64,000 nucleotides of DNA from Capnocytophaga canis (lineage in GTDB: Bacteria > Bacteroidota > Bacteroidia > Flavobacteriales > Flavobacteriaceae), in contig NZ_CDOI01000101.1 of NCBI RefSeq assembly GCF_000827555.1, positions 1 to 64,000 on the forward strand, read 5' to 3'. Both the position numbers and the translations under genes were made by a program. The notes under the pieces are model-generated. The model was not told the DNA's origin. It did not search any database and saw only the letters and a list, made by a program, of their open reading frames with translations. Below are positions 39,715 through 46,591 of the stretch, piece by piece (position 1 is the first letter of the stretch; each line of letters opens with the position of its first letter).

Positions 39715-40827
39715 TTATTGATTTTTTTCAGTAAAACTAACTTGTCTAATGTCTTTATCTATCTTTTTTATTTTATAATTATTGTTTTCTTTTGAATATC
39801 TTCCTTGTAAAATAGCAGGGTGTATTCCGTAATGTTTAGAAACACTCATCACAGAACTTTCATTATGAAAATTTATCGATTTTATTTTTTTCCACACATC
39901 ATCAGGAATAAGCAGTTTAGATGCTAATTCATCAGCCTCTTGTTCTTCTTTTTGGTGCTTTTCTTCCAAATTGATGTATTCCTTTCTGTTATTATTCACC
40001 AAATGCAAATAAATATGAGAAAGCTCGTGAAAGAGCGTAAAAGCAAAAGAATCTATACTTTTGTTTCTCAAACTCAAACATATAGTAGGGTTTTCACTCC
40101 AAAAAGAAACTCCATCTACTGCACAATCTTTTGGTTTTGGAACTATTAGAAATTTTATTCCGTAAGAACTTAAAACTTCTTTTACTTCATCTAATATATT
40201 TTCTTTATTTTTATATAAAACCTCTCTTATTGCCTTAAAAACCTGTTCCTTTTCAGATTGGTTAAAGTCCGAAACATACAATTGACTTGCCTTATATTTC
40301 ACATAATTTACCCAACAAACAAGGCTGTTTCTCTCAATATTTGATTTTTCGGACTTTCTAAATCGTTGATATTCTAACTCTGCAAATCGCCCAACAAATC
40401 CATCTAAATCGCTAACTGCAAACACTTTAAAAATAATGTTGATGTTTTGCTTTAAGTCATCAGTGATAACCCCCTCACGCTTGAAAAATGGCATACGAAT
40501 ATAGGATTTTATTACACTCCATATTTCATTGTTTTTCACAAATTCTTGATGTTTTTCCTCCACTCTTCGTTTGTCTATTTCATAATCAGCCTGTGCGTTG
40601 AGCCAAAATTTAGCAGGAATTCCCAATACTTTTTCTAATCTCAATGCGATGTCTGTATTTATATTTTTTTTACCCTTAATAATTTCATTAACAACAGATT
40701 TTGGTAAATCCATTTCCATAGCCAAATCTTTTTGACTCATCTCCCTTGCTTGTATTTCATCAAGAAGATGTTCGCCGGGGTATGTTGCTTGTTTTGGTAC
40801 TAATTTTTTTATATTTATCGTTGCCAT
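39715..40827 (-). CDS. HigA-type antitoxin fused to an ImmA/IrrE (M78) metallopeptidase domain
   Basis: 370-residue two-domain protein. An N-terminal XRE/HigA helix-turn-helix (about 18-75: PGEHLLDEIQAREMSQKDLA, LPKSVVNEIIKGKKNI, RLEKVLGIPAKFWLNAQ) precedes a helical linker and a C-terminal M78 domain with zinc motif HELSH (residues 267-271) and a downstream EADELASKLLIP glutamate segment. M78 peptidases such as ImmA cleave repressors; here the domain may allow conditional proteolysis of the antitoxin or itself, as an inference. It lies 12 bp after the toxin gene, in the toxin-first order typical of HigBA. Confidence 0.9.
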   Translation of the reverse strand: MATINIKKLVPKQATYPGEHLLDEIQAREMSQKDLAMEMDLPKSVVNEIIKGKKNINTDIALRLEKVLGIPAKFWLNAQADYEIDKRRVEEKHQEFVKNNEIWSVIKSYIRMPFFKREGVITDDLKQNINIIFKVFAVSDLDGFVGRFAELEYQRFRKSEKSNIERNSLVCWVNYVKYKASQLYVSDFNQSEKEQVFKAIREVLYKNKENILDEVKEVLSSYGIKFLIVPKPKDCAVDGVSFWSENPTICLSLRNKSIDSFAFTLFHELSHIYLHLVNNNRKEYINLEEKHQKEEQEADELASKLLIPDDVWKKIKSINFHNESSVMSVSKHYGIHPAILQGRYSKENNNYKIKKIDKDIRQVSFTEKNQ

Positions 40828-40839
40828 TCTCCTCTTTAT

Positions 40840-41154
40840 TTACTGATAATGATTACTTAATTCTTCAATGGACAAAATAATTACTTTGCCCTCTTCGTCT
40901 TCTATTTCTTCAAAAATGATTCTGTATTTTATATCTACTCTCACAGATGATTTTCCACTTAAATTACCTTGCAACTTTTCATAATTTAATGATTTAAATA
41001 AAAAAGCATCTTCTATTTTTTCTAATGATTTTAATCTATCTACTGTTTTGATGAATAATTTTTGAAGATTACCATTTGATTTTAATTCTTTATTTTTGAC
41101 CTTTCCTCCTTCATAAAATCTTGCTAATTCTTCATCTATAAATTCTATCTGCAT
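40840..41154 (-). CDS. HigB/RelE-superfamily toxin
   Basis: 104 residues; predicted ribosome-dependent mRNA interferase. The RelE-like alpha-beta fold shows as LQKLFIKTVDRLKSLEKIEDAFLF, then LNYEKLQG-SGKSSVRVDIKYRIIFEE and the terminal strand KVIILSIEELSNHYQ, a typical HigB ending. The longer frame from 41187 overlaps the promoter -7 element at 41177-41184, so ATG 41154 (MQIEFIDEELARFY) is chosen. The antitoxin gene follows immediately. Family assignment from pattern only. Confidence 0.82.
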   Translation of the reverse strand: MQIEFIDEELARFYEGGKVKNKELKSNGNLQKLFIKTVDRLKSLEKIEDAFLFKSLNYEKLQGNLSGKSSVRVDIKYRIIFEEIEDEEGKVIILSIEELSNHYQ

Positions 41155-41176
41155 TGCGGTGAAATTTATTTTTGCA

Positions 41177-41211
41177 CAAAGATACAAAAAGTTCGTGATT
41201 TAGCGAACTTT
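41177..41211 (-). promoter_or_regulatory. Promoter and palindromic operator of the higBA-like operon
   Basis: -7 TATCTTTG (41184-41177) on the minus strand. An inverted repeat aaagttcg (41188-41195), spacer tgatttag, cgaacttt (41204-41211) lies just upstream, covering the expected -33 region. Binding of the HigA-type protein there would block transcription; this autorepression is inferred from the family. Confidence 0.65.
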
Positions 41212-41223
41212 TTTCGATTTTAT

Positions 41224-41301
41224 TTAAAATATTTTCGGTCTGAATTTTAAGAAGCCTGCCACTACAAGCAATATAAGTCCTGCAATGATGTATGCCGAAG
41301 C
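41224..41301 (-). pseudogene. C-terminal remnant of a membrane transporter
   Basis: On the minus strand the last 25 codons of a membrane protein can be read, ASAYIIAGLILLVVAGFL then KFRPKIF and stop (TAA at 41226-41224). A hydrophobic helix followed by a short basic tail is typical of the final helix of an MFS or similar carrier. The open frame stops making sense at about 41301, exactly where the sulfatase-fold fragment begins on the other strand. Everything upstream of this remnant has been lost. Confidence 0.55.
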
Positions 41302-41758
41302 TGGCGACCATAATATCCGACAAGTTTTTGAATACGATAGTGAGAATGCTTTTCTCCAGCGAAGTGTTCCGATACTTTTCTACGTTCCAGAAGATTATAA
41401 ACCCCTGTTCTTTGATGCAAACGTTATGGCTTCGCACAAAGATATTTTCCCTACGTTATTTCATTTGAGCCTTTCCAATCAAAAATATATGTATTCGGGA
41501 GATGATTTATTTTCAAAATCTTTAAATTATCGCTTTGGTATAAATGATTATAACTTCATTGCAGATTCTCTCGGAGTACTTTTCAAAGGAAACCAAAAGC
41601 CCTTATATTTTACGTGGAAAGACAGCATAAAACGGAAACTTGCTCCTAACAATTCTGATAGTCCACACGCAGAATTTCTGTCAAACAAACTGAAAAGTTT
41701 CGAAACTTTACAGACAATCCAAATTTATTCCGACATCAAAAATCAGAAAAAAAACTAA
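41285..41758 (+). pseudogene. C-terminal fragment of a sulfatase/LTA-synthase-fold phosphotransferase
   Basis: 157 codons are open, but sensible homology starts only at about codon 7: GDHNIRQVFEYD (41303 onward), where the Asp-His of the metal-binding ITGDH motif of alkaline-phosphatase/sulfatase-fold membrane enzymes would lie. VPILFYVPEDYKP, ASHKDIFPTLFHLSLSNQKY and YTWKD-like FTWKDSIKRKL match the C-terminal third of such enzymes. The first 400 or so residues, with membrane helices and catalytic Thr/Ser, are missing. It is therefore a truncated relic and not a functional enzyme. EptA/LTA-synthase relatives modify lipid A or make surface polymers. Confidence 0.7.
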
Positions 41759-42053
41759 CGGATTGGGTTTAGTAACAACAGTATCCCATAAAAAACCAAC
41801 GCAAATTCGTGACAAAAGAAAAGTCGCAGCTTTTTAAATGTAAAACTACTAAGTTGAAATTCTGCTATTTCGCTCAGATTGGCATACCGTTTGTTTTACT
41901 AAGTGGAACCGAAGCATCAGTGATGATTACAGTAAATTCAATAATGATTTGAAGTGTTCCTACACTTGTTTTACAATTAGAAACTCACAAAGGCTAACGT
42001 CTTTTTTAGAAGAACCCTCCCTTTGCTTTGTTGTATAAATAGTTTGTTTATTC
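41759..42053. other. Non-coding or degenerate stretch after the sulfatase fragment
   Basis: No intact gene. One plus-strand frame without a start (about 41779-41952, including IGIPFVLLSGTEASVMI) is open for nearly 60 codons and could be another relic, but this is weak. Confidence 0.35.
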
Positions 42054-42061
42054 TATATTTG
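42027..42061 (+). promoter_or_regulatory. Promoter of the radical-SAM/DUF4130 pair
   Basis: -7 TATATTTG at 42054-42061 (exact TAnnTTTG) with TTTG at 42027-42030, spacing 23 bp, at the upper end of the usual range. The leader would be about 140 nt. Confidence 0.55.
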
Positions 42062-42209
42062 CGAGGGGCTCTTAATGCTGAAATCCTTTTTATTCAATTA
42101 AAAATCAGCAATAAAAAGTGAACTTTCTTTTTTAAAAAAAGAGAAAAAAGAGAAGTTTTCAGCAAAGGACGATATTCTCTTTTTCATCAAAACCTCAAAA
42201 CCTTACACG

Positions 42210-43469
42210 ATGAACTACGACCGCATTAACGAAAAACTAACCATACTTGCCGATGCTGCCAAGTACGATGTTTCTTGCTCTTCCAGCGGAGGCAACCGAA
42301 AAAATACTCATAAAGGCTTAGGAAATTCGGCACCCTCGGGCATATGCCACACCTACACCGAAGACGGACGCTGTGTGTCTCTGCTCAAAATATTACTCAC
42401 CAACCACTGTATTTACGATTGTATCTACTGCATATCCCGAAAAAGCAACGACATTAAACGAGCTGCTTTTACTGTAGATGAAGTGGTGGATTTGACCATC
42501 AACTTTTACCGTCGTAACTACATCGAAGGGCTATTCCTCAGCTCGGGAATTTTCAAAAATGCCGACTACACGATGGAACGCCTGATTCTTATCGCCAAAA
42601 AATTAAGAACCGAGCATCGTTTCAATGGGTATATTCACCTGAAAACCATTCCAAATGCCTCGCCAGAGCTTTTGCAAGAAGCCGGTTTGTGGGCTGACCG
42701 ACTCAGCATCAATATGGAAATACCTACTGTTTCGGGCTTAAAGCTATTGGCTCCTGACAAAAGCCACGAGCAGATGATTCAACCAATGAACCATATAAAA
42801 AACAGCATCGTACAAGCTCAATCGGAACGAAAAATCATAAAATCAACTCCCAAATACGCTCCTGCCGGACAAAGTACACAGTTTATCATCGGTGCAGCGG
42901 GCGAAAACGACGTACAAATTATCCTCAGTGCCGACCATTTTTACAAGCAATTTCAACTCAAAAGGGTATATTACTCGGGCTATGTTCCTGTTACGGCCGA
43001 TAGCAGACTACCCGCACTTACCACGCCTGTTCCCACGATTCGGGAAAATCGGCTTTATCAGGCAGATTGGCTGATGCGCTTCTACGGATTTGAAGCACGC
43101 GAAATTTTAACGCCTCAAAATCCTTTTTTGGATTTAGAGATAGACCCAAAACTAGCTTGGGCACTTAGAAATCCCCAACTTTTTCCCGTGAATTTACAAA
43201 CAGCAGCCTATGAAATGATTTTGCGTGTTCCAGGTATTGGGCGAACTTCGGCTTACAAAATCGTAAATTCCAGAAGATTTCAGACCATTACAATGGAACA
43301 TCTGAAAAAAATGGGGGTTGCCGTAAATCGAGCTAAATTCTTCATTGATTTGGCAGAAAAGAATCCGTTTCTAAAATATTTAGACCAACTTGAACTTAGG
43401 CAATTGGTTATCAGTAGTATGAAATCTAAATATAAAAATCATTTTTCCCAGCAATTGAGTTTATTCTGA
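42210..43469 (+). CDS. Radical SAM protein linked to DNA repair/modification (TIGR03916-type)
   Basis: 419 residues. The [4Fe-4S] cluster motif is C67-x3-C71-x2-C74 in LLTNHCIYDCIYCISR. LFLSSGIFKNADYTMERLI and GYIHLKTIPNASPELLQEAG are radical-SAM barrel elements. The C-terminus contains a helix-hairpin-helix DNA-binding motif VPGIGRTSAYKIVNSRRFQ. This is the family elsewhere found beside uracil-DNA-glycosylase-like genes, and considered a DNA modification/repair enzyme of unknown reaction. N-terminal residues KLTILADAAKYDVSCSSSGG fit the family. It overlaps the DUF4130 gene by one base (TGATG). Confidence 0.9.
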   Translation: MNYDRINEKLTILADAAKYDVSCSSSGGNRKNTHKGLGNSAPSGICHTYTEDGRCVSLLKILLTNHCIYDCIYCISRKSNDIKRAAFTVDEVVDLTINFYRRNYIEGLFLSSGIFKNADYTMERLILIAKKLRTEHRFNGYIHLKTIPNASPELLQEAGLWADRLSINMEIPTVSGLKLLAPDKSHEQMIQPMNHIKNSIVQAQSERKIIKSTPKYAPAGQSTQFIIGAAGENDVQIILSADHFYKQFQLKRVYYSGYVPVTADSRLPALTTPVPTIRENRLYQADWLMRFYGFEAREILTPQNPFLDLEIDPKLAWALRNPQLFPVNLQTAAYEMILRVPGIGRTSAYKIVNSRRFQTITMEHLKKMGVAVNRAKFFIDLAEKNPFLKYLDQLELRQLVISSMKSKYKNHFSQQLSLF

Positions 43470-44224
43470 TGATACGTTTGGTCTATGATGGCAGTTTCGA
43501 GGGATTGCTTACGGCTGTTTTCGAAGTTTTTGAATACCACTATGCGGATGTTGAGATTGTATGTAGCACTCATACCCTTGGTGCACTTTTTTCGGAAGAA
43601 CAAGAGGTGGTAACCCATTTCGAAAAAGCAGAACGCGTAGTGAAAGGCATTGAAAAATATGCCGATAAATCCGCAGTAAACCAACTTCTGAAAGTATTTC
43701 TATCGGAAGACCCTCAGCGAGAGTCTTTGATTCTGTATGCCGTACGCTATTTAGTAAATACCAAGGAAAATATTTTCGAAAATTATGCCGATGCTCAAAT
43801 GATGCGCATTGCTCGTTTGGTAAAGTCGGTTCAAAGGGAATCCCACAGAATGAAAGCCTTCGTGCGTTTCCAAAAACTGCAAGATGAGAGCTTTTTCGCT
43901 CAAATAGCTCCCGATTTTGATGTTCTACCTTTAATCATCAAGCATTTTAAAGACCGATATGCCGACCAAAAGTGGATGATTTACGACCTCAAACGCGGTT
44001 ATGGTATTTATTATGACTTAGAAGAAGTACTTCCCGTAGTTCCTGATGCTGCTACCAAGCAAAAACTTAAAAATCCTGAGGCTTTTTTCCACGAGGAGGA
44101 GCGCCCCTACGAAACGCTTTGGAAAAACTACTTTCAAAGTGTGAATATCAAGGAGCGATACAACCCAAAACTCCACCGACAATATGTTCCTAAACGCTAT
44201 TGGAAATATTTGGTGGAGAAATAG
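43469..44224 (+). CDS. DUF4130 protein, partner of the radical SAM enzyme (TIGR03915-type)
   Basis: 251 residues. MIRLVYDGSFEGLLTAVFE is the family start, followed by a long helical middle and the conserved C-terminus DLKRGYGIYYDLEEV and RYNPKLHRQYVPKRYWKYL. In many bacteria this protein is adjacent to or fused with a uracil-DNA-glycosylase domain and always paired with the radical SAM gene; here no glycosylase domain is fused and none lies beside it. Translationally coupled to the upstream gene. The reaction is unknown; a role in DNA metabolism rests on genome context. Confidence 0.9.
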   Translation: MIRLVYDGSFEGLLTAVFEVFEYHYADVEIVCSTHTLGALFSEEQEVVTHFEKAERVVKGIEKYADKSAVNQLLKVFLSEDPQRESLILYAVRYLVNTKENIFENYADAQMMRIARLVKSVQRESHRMKAFVRFQKLQDESFFAQIAPDFDVLPLIIKHFKDRYADQKWMIYDLKRGYGIYYDLEEVLPVVPDAATKQKLKNPEAFFHEEERPYETLWKNYFQSVNIKERYNPKLHRQYVPKRYWKYLVEK

Positions 44225-44457
44225 AGAGTAGTTTATACCTTTTATGAACTTTGAAAGAATGACTTTTTTGGGCATCCTCGAAATTTTATAAGTCAACAAA
44301 GCAAGACTTAAGATTTTATATTTTTGAGCATTTCTGTAAATATAAGGGCTACTTAGTTGATTGCATTGTTATTTTATAAATACTTTTATTAGAAGTATAT
44401 TTTAATGAAAAAATGATTTTTTGTAAAAATATATTTTACTAATTGTTTTTTTATGCA

Positions 44458-44465
44458 TACTTTTG
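44458..44465 (+). promoter_or_regulatory. -7 promoter element of the NhaC gene
   Basis: TACTTTTG, exact TAnnTTTG, 25 bp upstream of ATG 44491. No convincing -33 element. Confidence 0.6.
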
Positions 44466-44490
44466 CAGCCTTAATCTATAAAAGATCGCA

Positions 44491-45795
44491 ATGTCAACTG
44501 ATAAGCAACCTTCCATTATTTCAATTTTACCTCTTTTAATTTTCGTAGGTATATTCCTATGGAGTGGTATTTACTTCAATAATTTTTACTCTATTCCTTC
44601 TCCACTGATTGCTTTGGCAGGTGTGGTAGTGGCTCTATTGATTTACAAATCGACTTTAAAAGAAAAAATACAGATTTTTTTTACAGGAGCAGGAAACAGT
44701 AATGTATTAGCAATGTGTGTTATAAGTTTACTTGCTGGAGGGTTTTCATTCGTAACGAAAGCCTCGGGAAGTGTCGATTCGATTGTAAATTTAGGAACGT
44801 ACTACATCTCTCCTGCGTATCTGCCGTTGGGTGTATTCCTCGTATCATCCTTTTTGTCCTTTGCCACAGGGACATCCGTAGGAACCATTATGACTTTGGG
44901 TACTATAGTTATTGATTTGGCTACGCAATCACAGTCCAACATATCATTGGTGGGAGCCTGTTTGCTTTCGGGAGCCATGTTTGGTGATAACCTATCCTTG
45001 ATTTCAGATACTACCATTACTTCTACACAAACGATGGGAGCCGAAATGAGCGACAAGATGAAAGCAAATAGTAAGATAGCTATACCAGCCGCTATATTGA
45101 CAATGATTATTCTAATTTTCATAGGAAATTCGGACGTGCAACCAGCTGTAAGTAAAGCTACTGCTGACTTTGATGTGGTACTTATTTTACCGTATATTGC
45201 CGTAGTTGTACTTTCTTTGTTGGGAGTAAACGTATTCGCCTCGTTATTTACAGGAATTATTTTTGCTGGAACTCTGGGCATCATCTACGGAAAGTTTGAT
45301 TTTCTTGGTTTTACAACTAATGTCTATGAAGGTTTTATGAGTATGTCTGAAGTATTTTTACTGTTTTTCTTCACTGGAGGATTAGCAACTTTAGTTGAAT
45401 ATTTCGGAGGTATTCGTTTTCTTATGAATGGTATTCAAAAATACATAAAATCCTATAAAACAGCACTTTTAGGAATAGGAGCTTTGGTGAGTTCTGCGAA
45501 TTTGTGCGTAGCAAACAATACAGTTTCAATCCTAATTGTATCGAAAATCAGTCGAAAAATCAGCACAAAATTCAATATCGCACCTCGCAATGGAGCTTCA
45601 GTTTTGGACATTTTTTCATGCTACGTGCAAGGAATCATCCCCTACGGAGCCCAGGTTTTAGGACTTATCTATTTGAGTAAAAACACTATAAATTATCCCG
45701 AATTGGTACTATATGCTGTTTATTTACACTTGTTGCTATTGCTAACTTTGGGATACATTATTTTTCGAAGTAAAAAAACTTTGCTCGAAAAATAG
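44491..45795 (+). CDS. NhaC-family Na+/H+ antiporter
   Basis: 434-residue inner-membrane antiporter of about eleven helices. SLLAGGFSFVTKASGSVDSIV, SFATGTSVGTIMTLGTIV and GAMFGDNLSLISDTTITSTQTMG are the hallmark NhaC segments (the last around 165-185 includes the likely ion-binding Asp residues). The C-terminal half includes SSANLCVANNTVSILIVSKIS and GIIPYGAQVLGLIYLS. Sodium/proton exchange is the usual role; some relatives exchange lactate/malate, which cannot be excluded. It has its own promoter and lies 51 bp before the nitroreductase gene. Confidence 0.9.
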   Translation: MSTDKQPSIISILPLLIFVGIFLWSGIYFNNFYSIPSPLIALAGVVVALLIYKSTLKEKIQIFFTGAGNSNVLAMCVISLLAGGFSFVTKASGSVDSIVNLGTYYISPAYLPLGVFLVSSFLSFATGTSVGTIMTLGTIVIDLATQSQSNISLVGACLLSGAMFGDNLSLISDTTITSTQTMGAEMSDKMKANSKIAIPAAILTMIILIFIGNSDVQPAVSKATADFDVVLILPYIAVVVLSLLGVNVFASLFTGIIFAGTLGIIYGKFDFLGFTTNVYEGFMSMSEVFLLFFFTGGLATLVEYFGGIRFLMNGIQKYIKSYKTALLGIGALVSSANLCVANNTVSILIVSKISRKISTKFNIAPRNGASVLDIFSCYVQGIIPYGAQVLGLIYLSKNTINYPELVLYAVYLHLLLLLTLGYIIFRSKKTLLEK

Positions 45796-45815
45796 TTTTT
45801 TAGTATTGAATATCG

Positions 45816-45823
45816 TAATTTTG
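45816..45823 (+). promoter_or_regulatory. -7 promoter element of the nitroreductase gene
   Basis: TAATTTTG. It overlaps the GTG codon that would open the longest frame (45823), so the downstream ATG 45847 is used. Confidence 0.58.
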
Positions 45824-45846
45824 TGCGCATATGTAAAAACAATCTT

Positions 45847-46443
45847 ATGAAATTTATAGAATTAGCACAAAACCGATATACAACAAAAGCATATAATAAC
45901 AAGAAAATTGACCAAAATCTTATTTGCGAACTGAAAGAGATTTTGCGTTTAAGTCCTTCATCAATCAATTCACAGCCTTGGCGCTTTATCATTGTTTCAG
46001 ACGAAAAGACAAAACGAGCCTTAGCTGATGTTTCTCATTTTAACAAGAGTAAAATCAACGAAGCTAGTCATTTAGTAGTTTTTTTAGGTTTTAAAGACCT
46101 TCGTAAATTTGAAAAACAAATCACTGATTTTCTCCCAGAAGGTGCGGTGAACTACTATCACCAAGTACTAAAACCCAAAGGCGATGAACAAGTTCATATA
46201 TGGCTAAACAAACAAGTATACATTTCATTAGGATTCTTTTTAAGTGCTTGTGCATCAATGAACATTGATTCTACGGCTATGGAGGGCATCCAAAATGAGA
46301 AATACGATGAAATCTTACAAGAAGAAGGTTATCAAACTTTATTTGCGGTCGCTATCGGTTATCGCCATGAAGATGACGCAAACCAGCCAGACCGAAATCC
46401 AAAATTACGGTTACCCTTAGAACAGGTTGTAAAAGAGAGATAG
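45847..46443 (+). CDS. Nitroreductase-family NAD(P)H:flavin oxidoreductase
   Basis: 198-residue FMN-dependent oxidoreductase. MKFIELAQNRYTTKAYNNKKI is the FMN-phosphate-binding N-terminus and LRLSPSSINSQPWRFIIVSDE the signature segment, both as in NfsB. LNKQVYISLGFFLSACASMNIDSTAMEGI and VAIGYRHEDDANQPDRNPKLRL complete the fold. It can reduce nitro compounds, quinones or flavin; physiological substrate unknown. The longer frame from 45823 starts inside the promoter and is rejected. Confidence 0.92.
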   Translation: MKFIELAQNRYTTKAYNNKKIDQNLICELKEILRLSPSSINSQPWRFIIVSDEKTKRALADVSHFNKSKINEASHLVVFLGFKDLRKFEKQITDFLPEGAVNYYHQVLKPKGDEQVHIWLNKQVYISLGFFLSACASMNIDSTAMEGIQNEKYDEILQEEGYQTLFAVAIGYRHEDDANQPDRNPKLRLPLEQVVKER

Positions 46444-46482
46444 AAATATTTCAGTTGTATAAATCTACGCTTGTATCAAGTC

Positions 46483-46521
46483 GGAATAGCACCTCTCTCT
46501 TGATTTTCAGAGGTGTATTCC
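46483..46521. terminator. Hairpin between convergent nitroreductase and wzc genes
   Basis: Arms ggaatagcacctct / agaggtgtattcc pair over 13 bp with one bulged base. A weaker hairpin lies near 46540-46570. No clean T run, so termination is an inference from convergent position. Confidence 0.5.
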
Positions 46522-46591
46522 TGTGATGGATGGTGATTAATCTAGCAAAACAATACACCTTGACTGAGGAGTGTTGTCCTACGCTATCGGA

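Noticed and set aside
41132-41437. Minus-strand 101-codon gene
   Set aside because: Shadow frame running across the deletion junction and into the HigB promoter; the membrane tail reads sensibly only in a different frame.
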